In this document: piece by piece, positions 8,939 to 17,622 of the stretch
How the letters are laid out: every line of letters begins with the position of its first letter
How positions within the stretch are numbered: the first letter of the stretch is position 1
The notes under the pieces: generated by a model
Databases searched by the model: none
Told to the model about the DNA's origin: nothing
Seen by the model: the letters and a program-made list of their open reading frames with translations, nothing else
Position numbers and translations under genes: made by a program
Assembly (NCBI GenBank): GCA_947497085.1
Contig: CANMFE010000003.1
Location: 1-64,000, forward strand
Reading direction: 5' to 3'
Origin: an uncultured Sphingomonadaceae bacterium
Lineage (GTDB): Bacteria > Pseudomonadota > Alphaproteobacteria > Sphingomonadales > Sphingomonadaceae
DNA: 64,000 bases

Positions 8939-9469
8939 CTATATACGCTTGGCAAGCGAAATGGCTGCACGGCACCCAAGGCGAATAGCAGCGCTCATAA
9001 CCGGATAGCCGGGCGTATCTTCCGCACCGTGCGCCAGTGCCTGCTCTTTATGCTCCAGCTCTTCAGCCTGAAATTCGGCAATCGCCTCGCTCAGCTCCGG
9101 GTCGCTGTCACCCAGTTCTTCGAGTTGCTCCGAATAATGCTTGTCAATTTCGGTTTCGACCGCAGCAGTACAGGCCATCGCCGCTTTCGGCCCCATGAGC
9201 GCGGTGGCTGCGCCCAGCGCGTAGCCGGCCACGCCCCAGAAAGGTTGCAGCGCCGTCGGGCGAACACCGCGCTCTGCCACCAGCTTATTAAAAAAGGCCA
9301 GATGGCGCTCTTCCTGCTCGGCCATATGCGCCACGACATCCGCACCGGGTGCAGAATCGCCCATCACGGCAAGCTGGCCCGCGTAAATGCGTTTTGCGCC
9401 ATATTCGCCCGCCTGATCAACGCGGATCATTGACGCACGGTCTGTTTTGTCTGCGGCTGTATCGTTCAT
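8939..9469 (-). CDS. coq7: Coq7, demethoxyubiquinone hydroxylase
   Basis: A 176-residue di-iron hydroxylase that adds the last ring hydroxyl in ubiquinone synthesis. The carboxylate/histidine ligands of the family are visible: GEYGA near residue 22, EERH at 53-56, and a C-terminal AEELEHKEQA segment with the second E-x-x-H pair. Alphaproteobacteria usually carry this short Coq7 rather than the flavin enzyme UbiF. It is the next-to-last gene of a long minus-strand series and sits five bases behind dsbB. Confidence 0.95.
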   Translation of the reverse strand: MNDTAADKTDRASMIRVDQAGEYGAKRIYAGQLAVMGDSAPGADVVAHMAEQEERHLAFFNKLVAERGVRPTALQPFWGVAGYALGAATALMGPKAAMACTAAVETEIDKHYSEQLEELGDSDPELSEAIAEFQAEELEHKEQALAHGAEDTPGYPVMSAAIRLGCRAAISLAKRI

Positions 9470-9474
9470 GAGCG

Positions 9475-10002
9475 TTACCTTACTGTGGAAGATGGCTTGG
9501 CCCGCGCAAACCGGATCAGCATCCAGATGGTGAGCGCCCCGCCCAGGGACAAGAGGAAATTAAACCCGGCCAGCGATATGCTCCATAAAGTCCATTGCGG
9601 CACATCACAGCGTATCAGCGGTGCATTGGTGATATTGGCAAGCATGTCATCTGCACTGTTGGCAGGGGCCACATTATTGGCGCAGCCGGTAATGCCTTCC
9701 CACCAGCCATATTCAACGCCCGCGTGGAAACCACCGATCAGCCCGCTGACCGCAATGGCAATGGCCGCCAGTATGATGAGGATATCCGACCAGCTTTCCT
9801 TGCGTGTGGCAAAACCCAGCACGGCAAACAGCAAGGCCGCCCAATGCGGCCAGCGCTGCCAATAGCACATTTCACACGGGTAAAGACCCATGGCATACTG
9901 ACTGAACAATGCCCCGCCCAGCAATCCGGCAGGCACAAGCAGCGCCAGCCAGAATGCCAGATTGCGTGCCAGAAGCCGCGCGCCGCCTATGGCCTGTGCC
10001 AT
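9475..10002 (-). CDS. dsbB: DsbB-family disulfide bond formation protein
   Basis: A 175-residue inner-membrane protein with four hydrophobic helices. It has the DsbB redox pair CEMC within YPCEMCYWQRWPHW (about residues 38-51) and a second pair of periplasmic cysteines in the loop GCANN...RCDVP. DsbB reoxidises DsbA and passes electrons to ubiquinone, so its place next to a ubiquinone gene is sensible but may be coincidental. Its start overlaps the end of the ctpA-like gene by one base. Confidence 0.93.
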   Translation of the reverse strand: MAQAIGGARLLARNLAFWLALLVPAGLLGGALFSQYAMGLYPCEMCYWQRWPHWAALLFAVLGFATRKESWSDILIILAAIAIAVSGLIGGFHAGVEYGWWEGITGCANNVAPANSADDMLANITNAPLIRCDVPQWTLWSISLAGFNFLLSLGGALTIWMLIRFARAKPSSTVR

Positions 10003-11351
10003 CAGTTACGCTTTGATTTCGTTTCGGCAGACGTCGCGGCGAGCCGCGCGCTGGCCTGAGTCGTCCGGCTAATCGTTTCCAGCGCATAGTGCAGCTGGAA
10101 ATCTTCTATGCCTTTCGCCTCCAGATCTTCGACACTGGCTGAAAAGCGCGGATCATCCTTGCCATCCTCTTCCAGCACCTTGTCTTCAATCCCGACTTCA
10201 TTGATGAGATGGCCGCGCAGATCGGACTCCCGGTAACGCGGGCGGGTCTTGTAATCAGGATCGGACAGCTGCGGCACCTGAATATCGGGTTCGATGCCGC
10301 CTTCCTGCACCGAACGGCCATTTGGCGTATAGTAGCGCGCGGTGGTCAGCTTGAGCGCGGTCGTGCGTGACAATGGCAGCAATGTCTGTACCGATCCCTT
10401 GCCGAAACTGCGCTCACCCATAACAAGTGCGCGATGATGTTCCTGCAACGCACCGGCAACAATTTCTGAAGCCGAAGCAGAGCCTGCATCAATCAGGACA
10501 ATAACCGGCAGGCCGTTTGTGTCGTCCCCCGGACGCGCGAAATAGCGCTCATTATCACCTTTCTGGCGTCCACGCTGTGAGACAATTTCGCCTTTTTCCA
10601 GGAATATGTCGCTGACACTGATCGCCTCTTCCAAAAGCCCCCCCGGATTGGAACGCAAATCCAGCACATATCCCGACGGCGCACGGCCCAGTGATTTCTC
10701 GATATCACGTATTGCGCTACGCACATCATCGCCGACATCGGCGGTAAAGGATGCAATGGAGATAACGCCTACATCACCTTCCACTTCCCAGGTCACGGGT
10801 TTCAGGTCGATAATCGCGCGGGTGATCGTAAGGTCAAATGGCTTGTCACGCCCAGGCCGCACCACCGTAATACGGATATCCGTATCGGGTCGGCCGCGCA
10901 TCGCATCCACCGCGTCATCCAGCGTCCCGCCATAGATCAGCTTGCCATCAAGATGCGTGATATAATCACCCGCTTTCATGCCCGCGCGTTCCGCCGGGGT
11001 ATCCTTGATCGGCGCAATTACCTTAACCGCGCCATCCTCCATCGTCACCGACAGGCCAAGCCCCCCATAGGCACCATCTGTCTGGGTCCGCAAATTTTCA
11101 AAATCGCGTGCGTCGAGGAAACTGCTGTGTGGATCAAGACTGGCCAGCATGCCGTCAATCGCGCCTTTCATCAGCGTTTCATCATCGACTTTTTCGACAT
11201 AATTTGCTCGCACCTGCTGATAGACAGCAATGAAATTGCCTATCTGCTGCTGGTTATTGGCGTCAACAGCGGACAATCCCGCAGTCGTGAGCGGTAGCAG
11301 GGCAACCGCAGTCACCAATGCCGTGGCACGCAGAAAATTGCTTTTAATCAT
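10002..11351 (-). CDS. S41-family carboxy-terminal processing protease (CtpA-like)
   Basis: A 449-residue periplasmic serine protease with a signal peptide or anchor (residues about 8-28). It carries a PDZ domain (about 85-165, with the GLGL and AERAGMKAGD segments) and the S41 catalytic core. The nucleophile is in GSASASEIVAGAL and the catalytic lysine in SFGKGSVQT. Such proteases trim or degrade periplasmic proteins and, in several proteobacteria, control murein hydrolases. The start at 11351 is chosen because AAGGATTGAAGGCC precedes it. The neighbouring EnvC-like factor supports a cell-wall role, as in the common envC-ctpA arrangement. Confidence 0.93.
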   Translation of the reverse strand: MIKSNFLRATALVTAVALLPLTTAGLSAVDANNQQQIGNFIAVYQQVRANYVEKVDDETLMKGAIDGMLASLDPHSSFLDARDFENLRTQTDGAYGGLGLSVTMEDGAVKVIAPIKDTPAERAGMKAGDYITHLDGKLIYGGTLDDAVDAMRGRPDTDIRITVVRPGRDKPFDLTITRAIIDLKPVTWEVEGDVGVISIASFTADVGDDVRSAIRDIEKSLGRAPSGYVLDLRSNPGGLLEEAISVSDIFLEKGEIVSQRGRQKGDNERYFARPGDDTNGLPVIVLIDAGSASASEIVAGALQEHHRALVMGERSFGKGSVQTLLPLSRTTALKLTTARYYTPNGRSVQEGGIEPDIQVPQLSDPDYKTRPRYRESDLRGHLINEVGIEDKVLEEDGKDDPRFSASVEDLEAKGIEDFQLHYALETISRTTQASARLAATSAETKSKRN

Positions 11352-11518
11352 GGCCTTCAATCCTTTTTGTGCAGTTCTCACGTATAGACGCTGGAATCCC
11401 GCATATTGAACGCATTAAAGCTGCAAAACAGGCTTTTGCCAAGGGTATTTACCATTTGCAGGCCATCATTATCGACGAGCGTCGCTGAACAGGGGCTGAG
11501 CGGGCAAGCTGACAGTCC

Positions 11519-12742
11519 CTATCCCGCGATGAGCTGGACAATATCAACTGCCTGTCCGCCGCGATGCAATTCTACCGATATTGCACGCTGCATCCTGCCC
11601 ATGCGTCCGACAGGCGCGCCCTGTTCCACACGGTCATCTACCCGTACGGATATGCTTTCCAGACCTGTCAAAAGGCTGGTCCAGCCCGCATCATGCTCAA
11701 TAATCAGGATGTTTTTATAGCCTTCATACGGCCCGGCATAGGCGATGCGTCCCGGTGCAGGCGCCACGACCTGCGCATATGGCTGTGTGGCAATGGTGAG
11801 ACCGCGCGAACGCACCCCGCCATCGGACATTTCGCCAATGCCGGTCACGATATTGCCAATTACAGGCAACCGGTAGGAAAAACGATCGCGCCTGTCATCC
11901 GCCCGTCTATCAGGACGCAGGACACGCGCTTCCCCCGGACGCGCAGGCCGCAATATCGGGCCATCCAGAAGGCTAAGCGATTCGCGTATTTCACCGGCGG
12001 CGTCTATTCTGCTCATCAGGTCAGTAATGTCACGTGCCTGTTCGGCCATCGCCAGCGCGCGATCCCGCTGCAGGCCAGCATTGCTTGCAAGCTGACGTGA
12101 TTCTGCACGCCGCTGTCCCTCCAGCCGCTTCAGCTCTTCACGCCGACTATCCAGCTCTGCCCGGCGCTCACGCAGCAATCCCGCAGCGTCTTCAGCCTGC
12201 ACCCTGAGCTGCTTGCCACGTTCAATTTCACCGCGCAGTCCGGCCGTGCGTTCCCTGAGCAGTGGAGTGATGGAGGCCAGCAGCCCCCGCACCCTTGCCA
12301 TGTTGCGGACCGACCCCGGTTGCACCAGGCTGAGCGCGGTGGGGCGGCGTGCCAGATTTTGCAGCGCGGCAGTCAGTTCGACCAGCGGTTTTTGCCGTTC
12401 GGCAAGCCGCGCGCGCTGTTCGCGCTGCAACTGGGCGACAATAGCGATATTGGCTTCGGCAGCGCTGATATTCGCTTCCGCTTCCTGAATCCGCGCCGCC
12501 ATCGCCAGCACTTGCGCACCCAACCTGTCCGCAGATTCGCTGGTTGCCGCGGCCTGCTTTTCTAACTGGTCGCCAAGCTTCCTTGCATCCACAGCCTGTT
12601 TTCTCGCGCGCTCCAGTGCCCCGCGCTGGTCACCGCCCAGCTGTTCGGTAAAAACAGGCTGTGACCACAGCGCCTGTCCGCCGATAAAGGCCAGCGCGAA
12701 AATAGCGGCCAGCGCCGTTATGCCGATATAGCCCCCCCGCAT
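11519..12742 (-). CDS. EnvC-like murein hydrolase activator (degenerate LytM domain)
   Basis: A 407-residue protein with an N-terminal membrane anchor (about residues 6-28). A long coiled coil rich in Ala, Arg, Glu and Gln follows (about 35-260), then a C-terminal M23/LytM domain (about 295-405). The zinc ligands of active M23 enzymes are missing: SRGLTIA stands where H-x-G-x-D would be, and VELHRGG replaces the usual HLHFE. That is the signature of EnvC, which activates amidases instead of cutting peptidoglycan itself. It lies between rlmH and the S41 protease, the usual order in alphaproteobacteria. Confidence 0.88.
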   Translation of the reverse strand: MRGGYIGITALAAIFALAFIGGQALWSQPVFTEQLGGDQRGALERARKQAVDARKLGDQLEKQAAATSESADRLGAQVLAMAARIQEAEANISAAEANIAIVAQLQREQRARLAERQKPLVELTAALQNLARRPTALSLVQPGSVRNMARVRGLLASITPLLRERTAGLRGEIERGKQLRVQAEDAAGLLRERRAELDSRREELKRLEGQRRAESRQLASNAGLQRDRALAMAEQARDITDLMSRIDAAGEIRESLSLLDGPILRPARPGEARVLRPDRRADDRRDRFSYRLPVIGNIVTGIGEMSDGGVRSRGLTIATQPYAQVVAPAPGRIAYAGPYEGYKNILIIEHDAGWTSLLTGLESISVRVDDRVEQGAPVGRMGRMQRAISVELHRGGQAVDIVQLIAG

Positions 12743-12745
12743 CGC

Positions 12746-13168
12746 TCACCCTTCCCTGTGATAGGGGTGTCCGGCAATAATGCTGGTGGCGCGCCACAAT
12801 TGCTCTGCGAGCATTGCCCGCGCCATCATATGCGGCCATGTCGCCTTTCCATAGGCGATCAGCAGGTCCGCGCCCTGCCGCACTTCATCATCAAAACCAT
12901 CGGCCGCGCCAATCATGAAAGCGGCCTCGCGCACGCCATCATCGCGCCAGTGGCGCAATATGTCGGCAAATTGCATGGAAGTAAGCTGCCGGCCCTTTTC
13001 ATCCAGCACGACGCGCCGCGCATATGATGGCAATTCGGGTATTTTCCCGCCCCTGTCAGGCAATTCGGTAATATGTGCAGGCCAGGTGATCCGTTTCATA
13101 TAACGCTCGACAAGCTCCGCCTCTGCCGAACGGCCTATCTTGCCCCGCGCTATGATATGAAGACGCAT
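12746..13168 (-). CDS. rlmH: RlmH, 23S rRNA pseudouridine-1915 N3-methyltransferase
   Basis: A 140-residue SPOUT-class methyltransferase that modifies pseudouridine 1915 in helix 69 of 23S rRNA on the 70S ribosome. The conserved SAM-binding and dimerisation segment is seen as FMIGAADGFDDEV, and the C-terminal block ends AEQLWRATSIIAGHPYHR, which is diagnostic. It follows rsfS by about 37 bases, the standard rsfS-rlmH pairing. Confidence 0.96.
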   Translation of the reverse strand: MRLHIIARGKIGRSAEAELVERYMKRITWPAHITELPDRGGKIPELPSYARRVVLDEKGRQLTSMQFADILRHWRDDGVREAAFMIGAADGFDDEVRQGADLLIAYGKATWPHMMARAMLAEQLWRATSIIAGHPYHREG

Positions 13169-13205
13169 ATTCCCGTTACCATAGGCCTATGCGAACGGCA
13201 CAGGG

Positions 13206-13628
13206 CTATGCTCCAGCCGCTTCGGTGGCTTCCGCACCCTCAGCAGAGGTCTCGTCGCCAAATGCCCACATGCGTTCGATATTGTAGAAACTGCGCACTT
13301 CAGGCCGGAACAGATGTACCAGCACGTCGCCCGTATCTATCAGCACCCAGTCGGCATTGGGCAGGCCTTCTATACGCGCAGTACCGCCCGCTTTCTTGAC
13401 ACGTTCCGCCAGTTTTTGCGCGATAGACGCCACCTGCCGCGACGAACGACCCGATGCAATCACCATATAATCGGCGATGCTGGTCTTACCCGCAAGCGGC
13501 ACGGAAATGACTTCCTGTGCCTGGTCATCATCAAGCGATTGCATGACCAGTTTGTGCAAGGCATCATTCGGCGTAGAGGGAATGTTGTCGGAATTTTCGG
13601 TGTCGTTATGTGACGAAGGGTCGGACAA
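13206..13628 (-). CDS. rsfS: RsfS, ribosome silencing factor
   Basis: A 140-residue RsfS/Iojap protein that binds ribosomal protein uL14 and blocks joining of the subunits when nutrients are scarce. The family core is clear from KTSIADYMVIASGRSSRQVASIA through DWVLIDTGDVLVHLFRPEVRSFYNIERMW. Short acidic or alanine-rich extensions flank it at both ends. It lies between nadD and rlmH, as in most alphaproteobacteria. Confidence 0.96.
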   Translation of the reverse strand: MSDPSSHNDTENSDNIPSTPNDALHKLVMQSLDDDQAQEVISVPLAGKTSIADYMVIASGRSSRQVASIAQKLAERVKKAGGTARIEGLPNADWVLIDTGDVLVHLFRPEVRSFYNIERMWAFGDETSAEGAEATEAAGA

Positions 13629-13727
13629 TGTAGTTCCTTAAAATTTAATCCTGAACATGATGATAGCGGGAAAACGGCTTTTGCTAAACCCCCATCATGC
13701 CCTTTGGCTGAATTGGCCGAAAAAACT

Positions 13728-14384
13728 TTATAATAGTGACCTTGTTACATCATCACGGACTAGCCTGTCTGCATATTGCGCGTGCCACTCCGGGTTGGCG
13801 CGGCGTATGGCGGTCGCGGATCTGGAATCAGCACGAAAGCGCAATATGGTGATGGCCGGCAACGGCCAATCGGCCCATTGCCCTATCTCTCTTGCAGGAC
13901 GCATATACCGCCTGAACCAGGCCATGGCCGGAGCCATGAGTGCCGATTCATTATAGCCCGGCCGGGCAATCACGACGATCGGCATTTCGCGCGCAATATC
14001 GCGCCAGGCCCGCCATTTGTGGAAAATCGCCAGATTGTCCGCCCCCATGATCCACACGAACTGCCGGTCCGGGTAGCGTTTCTTGAGCTCCCTCAGTGTA
14101 TCAATGGTGTAACGCGTGCCCAGCTCACTTTCGATTGCCGTGGCTCTGATGCGTGAACGCCGTGACATACGCTGCGCCGACGCAAGCCGCGCCTTGAGCG
14201 GCGCCATATCACGCGCTTTGTCCTTCAGCGGGTTGCCAGGACTGACCAGCCACCACAGTTCATCAAGGTCCAGCGCATCGCAGGTAAACAGGCTGATATC
14301 ACGGTGCCCGCCATGCGCGGGATTGAAACTGCCGCCCAGCAAGCCTGTGGTTTTGCGCCCATGATTGATCTGTCCGTGTGTCAG
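13728..14384 (-). CDS. nadD: NadD, nicotinate-nucleotide adenylyltransferase
   Basis: Converts nicotinate mononucleotide to deamido-NAD. The nucleotidyltransferase signature GGSFNPAHGGH and the later IMGADNLAIFHKW block are characteristic. The start is unusual: no ATG or GTG is in frame after the upstream stop near 14402. A TTG at 14342 would remove the first beta strand (the protein would begin MLGGSF). A CTG at 14384, forming a CTGA overlap with the proA stop, would give MTHGQINHGRKTTGLLGGSF and a complete fold, so I have drawn that start. The enzyme identity is secure and the start codon is not. Confidence 0.85.
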   Translation of the reverse strand: MTHGQINHGRKTTGLLGGSFNPAHGGHRDISLFTCDALDLDELWWLVSPGNPLKDKARDMAPLKARLASAQRMSRRSRIRATAIESELGTRYTIDTLRELKKRYPDRQFVWIMGADNLAIFHKWRAWRDIAREMPIVVIARPGYNESALMAPAMAWFRRYMRPAREIGQWADWPLPAITILRFRADSRSATAIRRANPEWHAQYADRLVRDDVTRSLL

Positions 14385-15667
14385 GGCCGCACCTGCCCAT
14401 CACCGCGTACCAGCCATTTATAGGTGGTAAGCCCTTCCAGCGCGACCGGCCCGCGCGCATGCAGCCGCCCCGTCGCAATGCCGATTTCCGCGCCCAGACC
14501 GAATTCGCCGCCATCGGCAAACTGGCTCGACGTATTGTGCATGACGATAGCGCTATCGACTTCCTGCAGGAAACGCGCTGCATTGTCCCGGTCTTCGGTG
14601 ACAATCACATCGGTATGGCCGGAACTGTGCCGCGCGATATGTGCCAGCGCACCGCCCAGCCCCTCAACCAGTGCCACGGACACGACCGGGGCCAGATATT
14701 CGGTGTCCCAGTCCGCGGCATAGGCGCTTGTCGCACGCGGCTCCAGCTCCAGAACTGCATCATCGCCGCGAATAGCGCAGCCCGCATCAATCAGTGCGCG
14801 CAGCAACGGCCCGGGCGCAGCGTAATCCTGGTCGATCAGCAGCGTTTCCATCGCACCGCAAATCCCGGTACGCCGCATTTTTGCATTGACCGTGATTGCT
14901 TCTGCCTTTTCACGATCGGCATGGCGATCGACATAAGTGTGGCAAATACCATCCAGATGCGCGAGCACGGGTACGCGCGCCTCCTCCTGTACACGTTTGA
15001 CAAGCGACTTGCCGCCGCGCGGAACTATCAGGTCAATCCGGCCGCCTGCCCCGCCCAGCATGGCCCCCACCAGCGCCCTGTCCTGATCAGGCATTAACTG
15101 CACCGCTTCTGCAGGCAATCCCGCCTCGGAAAGGCCGCGCACGATTGCCTTGTATATGGCACGGTTGCTGTGCACGGCTTCGCTGCCGCCGCGCAATATC
15201 ACCGCATTGCCCGAACGCAGGCAGAGCGCCGCAGCATCCATAGTCACATTGGGACGGCTTTCGTAGATGATGCCAATCAGGCCAATGGGAATGCGTATGC
15301 GTTCAAATTCCAGGCCATTGGACTGGCTATGCCGGCTTATGCTCTCCCCGACCGGATCGGGCAGCTTGGCCACGGCGTCCACCGCCTCCGCCATCGCCAT
15401 GACCCTTCCCCTGTCCAGGCTGAGCCGGTCGAGCAGCGCGCCGCCCAGGCCCTTGTGCTCCCCCGCCTCCATGTCTTTCGCATTGGCCGCGCAGATTTCA
15501 TCGCAAAGGCTACGCACAGACTGCGCAATTACCTGCAGCGCTGCCGCCTTGTCCGCCGCGCTAACGGCGGCCAGATGGCGCGCGGCAACGCGCCCGGCAA
15601 TAGCCATATCTTCAACTATGCCATCCTGGGAATTGTCAGTCGTTTTAGGTGATGAATCCTGCTTCAT
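14381..15667 (-). CDS. proA: ProA, gamma-glutamyl phosphate reductase
   Basis: About 428 residues. It is an NADPH-dependent enzyme that reduces gamma-glutamyl phosphate to glutamate semialdehyde in proline synthesis. It has the aldehyde-dehydrogenase-like fold with RIPIGLIGIIYESRPNVT and LRGGSEAVHSN, and the active-site region AKMRRTGICGAMETLL containing the catalytic cysteine. An ATG at 15694 gives nine more residues, and neither start has a convincing ribosome-binding site. It heads the proA-nadD-rsfS-rlmH series and is divergent from the M23 peptidase gene. Confidence 0.95.
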   Translation of the reverse strand: MKQDSSPKTTDNSQDGIVEDMAIAGRVAARHLAAVSAADKAAALQVIAQSVRSLCDEICAANAKDMEAGEHKGLGGALLDRLSLDRGRVMAMAEAVDAVAKLPDPVGESISRHSQSNGLEFERIRIPIGLIGIIYESRPNVTMDAAALCLRSGNAVILRGGSEAVHSNRAIYKAIVRGLSEAGLPAEAVQLMPDQDRALVGAMLGGAGGRIDLIVPRGGKSLVKRVQEEARVPVLAHLDGICHTYVDRHADREKAEAITVNAKMRRTGICGAMETLLIDQDYAAPGPLLRALIDAGCAIRGDDAVLELEPRATSAYAADWDTEYLAPVVSVALVEGLGGALAHIARHSSGHTDVIVTEDRDNAARFLQEVDSAIVMHNTSSQFADGGEFGLGAEIGIATGRLHARGPVALEGLTTYKWLVRGDGQVRP

Positions 15668-15730
15668 ATCCTTGTGTCTAGAGCAGTTCATCATGTCATT
15701 AAAGATACAAATTCATGCCATTTTGCATGC

Positions 15731-15876
15731 GAATCGGCGGAAAACGGTGCGATTCCAGACCCTGTTGACTATTATTCAAACGATTCGAAACCCGCATAAA
15801 ACTGCGGATTTTACAAGAAAACAACATTTCACCGCATGGCTAACTCGACTCGTCACGAGTCGCCAGCCACAGATTC
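15731..15876. promoter_or_regulatory. cluster of six GANTC sites between proA and the M23 gene
   Basis: Six GANTC sequences lie at 15731, 15751, 15782, 15847, 15857 and 15872, with a seventh at 15654 inside proA. Two of them form a perfect 15-base palindrome GACTCGTCACGAGTC (15847-15861). GANTC is the methylation site of the cell-cycle methyltransferase CcrM in alphaproteobacteria and influences GcrA-dependent promoters. Chance expectation is about one site per 256 bases, so this spacer is strongly enriched. A possible -35 element TTGACT is at 15765-15770. Confidence 0.6.
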
Positions 15877-15932
15877 GTAAAATTAACGCCCAACCTCTAA
15901 GTGCCGGGTCAACAAAAGAAGGTTACAGGGTC

Positions 15933-17153
15933 GTGAACAACGCAAAACGCCCGGCAGGGAAACATTCCCGTCAGGCAAAATGGTTCCCGGATCGCGAATT
16001 TTTGATACGCTCCGGTGAACATGTGAAATTTCTGAGATTATCATCCCGGTCACAAATCATCATTGTGGCCGTGATTTCTTTCGTCTTGCTGATAAGCGTT
16101 GCTGCAGCGTCCTACATGGCCATCGGCCAGTATGTGACAAAGCGCGAAAGCGCAGCGCTTGACGCTAAAAAAGCCGAAATCACTGCCTCGCAGAAACAGG
16201 TCGAAGCCTATCGCGCTTCGGTGGATGCAATTGCCGCCGATTTGCAGAAACGCCAGGATGTGCTGGACAATATTGCGGACAGCTATCTGGATGATGCAGA
16301 ACCGCAATCGGGCGACACAGTCATTGGTGAAGAGGCATCAGACAAAGATATCGCTGGCGAAAATGACAGTGAAGCCAGCAAGACAGCCGAAAAAATAGGC
16401 GCATTTATTCCGGGGGCCGTCAGATTGGCAGCCATAGAAGCCCGCCAGCTTATCCTTGTTGATAAATTGACACGCATTGCCGAAGCGCGCGCCGAGGCTG
16501 CCGAAAAGGCAATCCGCAAATTTGGGCTGAGCCCCAGCATGATGGCCGCCAATCAGACCAGCGCGCAGGGCGGTCCGTTCCTGCCCTATTTCGACAGCAA
16601 GGCGGCGAAACGTCTTGATCCGCGCTTTGCAAAACTCAGCAATCTGCTGATGCGGATGGATGCGCTTGAAAGGTCGCTGGCCGCAATTCCGTCAGGCGAA
16701 CCGGCAGACATGGGCCGGATGAGCAGCAATTTCGGTTATCGCAGCGATCCGTTTACGAGTCAGGGCGCGATGCATAGCGGGATTGACTTTAAAGGCAGCC
16801 GGGGCCAGTCTATCCTTGCTGCTGCCAATGGTCAGGTCAGCTTTGCCGGCTGGAAGTCCGGTTACGGCAAGACCGTCGAAATCAGCCATGGCAACGGTAT
16901 GATGACACGCTATGCGCATATGTCATCAATCACAGTTAAACAGGGACAACGCGTGGATAAAGGCGTTCGTTTGGGGGGTATGGGCAGCACAGGCCGCTCG
17001 ACCGGAACGCATTTGCACTTTGAGGTACGCCTGAACGGCAAAGCCATTAACCCCCGCCCATTTTTGGAGGCAAATAGAGATGTTCTCAAAACCCAAGCCA
17101 TCGCAAGAAAGCGAACCAATCCCGACGCCGGCACCCGCACCCGCACCCGTTAA
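15933..17153 (+). CDS. M23 metallopeptidase (LytM-type, likely active)
   Basis: A 406-residue membrane-anchored peptidoglycan hydrolase. One transmembrane helix (about residues 40-65) is followed by a coiled coil (about 75-130) and a C-terminal M23 domain (about 265-385). Unlike the EnvC-like protein, its zinc site is complete: HSGIDFKG supplies H and D, and HLHFEVRLNG supplies the H-x-H pair. The GTG start has ACAGGG in front; the frame stays open far upstream into the proA antisense strand, but that part is not protein-like. The 3' end overlaps the bactofilin gene by 74 bases. Bactofilin-M23 pairs shape cells locally in several bacteria. Confidence 0.88.
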   Translation: MNNAKRPAGKHSRQAKWFPDREFLIRSGEHVKFLRLSSRSQIIIVAVISFVLLISVAAASYMAIGQYVTKRESAALDAKKAEITASQKQVEAYRASVDAIAADLQKRQDVLDNIADSYLDDAEPQSGDTVIGEEASDKDIAGENDSEASKTAEKIGAFIPGAVRLAAIEARQLILVDKLTRIAEARAEAAEKAIRKFGLSPSMMAANQTSAQGGPFLPYFDSKAAKRLDPRFAKLSNLLMRMDALERSLAAIPSGEPADMGRMSSNFGYRSDPFTSQGAMHSGIDFKGSRGQSILAAANGQVSFAGWKSGYGKTVEISHGNGMMTRYAHMSSITVKQGQRVDKGVRLGGMGSTGRSTGTHLHFEVRLNGKAINPRPFLEANRDVLKTQAIARKRTNPDAGTRTRTR

Positions 17154-17610
17154 AAGGACCAGCAGCAGCACGATGAACAATTCCACGTTTTCCGTTATCG
17201 GATCCGATGTCATTATCACCGGTAATGTCGCCGCTGAAGTCGATCTGCATATTGATGGCCGCGTCGAAGGCGATGTGAAATGCCAATCCCTCGTGCAGGG
17301 AGAAAGCAGCGAAGTACACGGTTCAATCGTAGCGCAAAGTGCAAAACTCTCCGGGCTTGTCAAAGGCTCAATTGATGCGCGTGACCTTGTTATAGAGCGC
17401 TCCGCCCGCATTACAGGTGATGTCGCCTATGACACGATCAGCATCGAACAGGGCGCGCAGATTGACGGTTCGTTCAAACATAAGAGCACAGCATCGAAAA
17501 CAGCGCGCTCGGCGGGCAATAATGCACAAGCGGGCAATAATGCACAAGCGGGCAAACCTGCCAAACCGCCTGCACCATCACTCGAGCTGACGACCGAAGC
17601 TGCGGAATAA
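17080..17610 (+). CDS. bactofilin
   Basis: A 176-residue bactofilin, a cytoskeletal protein that polymerises at the membrane without nucleotide. The beta-helix domain covers about residues 35-135, with repeating short glycine/valine/alanine strands such as GSDVIITGNVAAEVDLHIDG and GLVKGSIDARD. The N-terminal Pro/Ala stretch and the C-terminal Ala/Lys/Pro-rich tail are flexible; the tail includes an exact 18-base duplication coding AGNNAQ twice. Its ATG has a strong TTGGAGG site inside the 3' end of the M23 gene, so the pair is translationally linked. Confidence 0.93.
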   Translation: MFSKPKPSQESEPIPTPAPAPAPVKRTSSSTMNNSTFSVIGSDVIITGNVAAEVDLHIDGRVEGDVKCQSLVQGESSEVHGSIVAQSAKLSGLVKGSIDARDLVIERSARITGDVAYDTISIEQGAQIDGSFKHKSTASKTARSAGNNAQAGNNAQAGKPAKPPAPSLELTTEAAE

Positions 17611-17622
17611 AAGAATACTGGC

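Noticed and set aside
15267-15932. Upstream extension of the M23 peptidase frame
   Set aside because: It overlaps proA on the other strand and lacks domain character. A GTG with a ribosome-binding site sits at 15933, just before the conserved membrane anchor.
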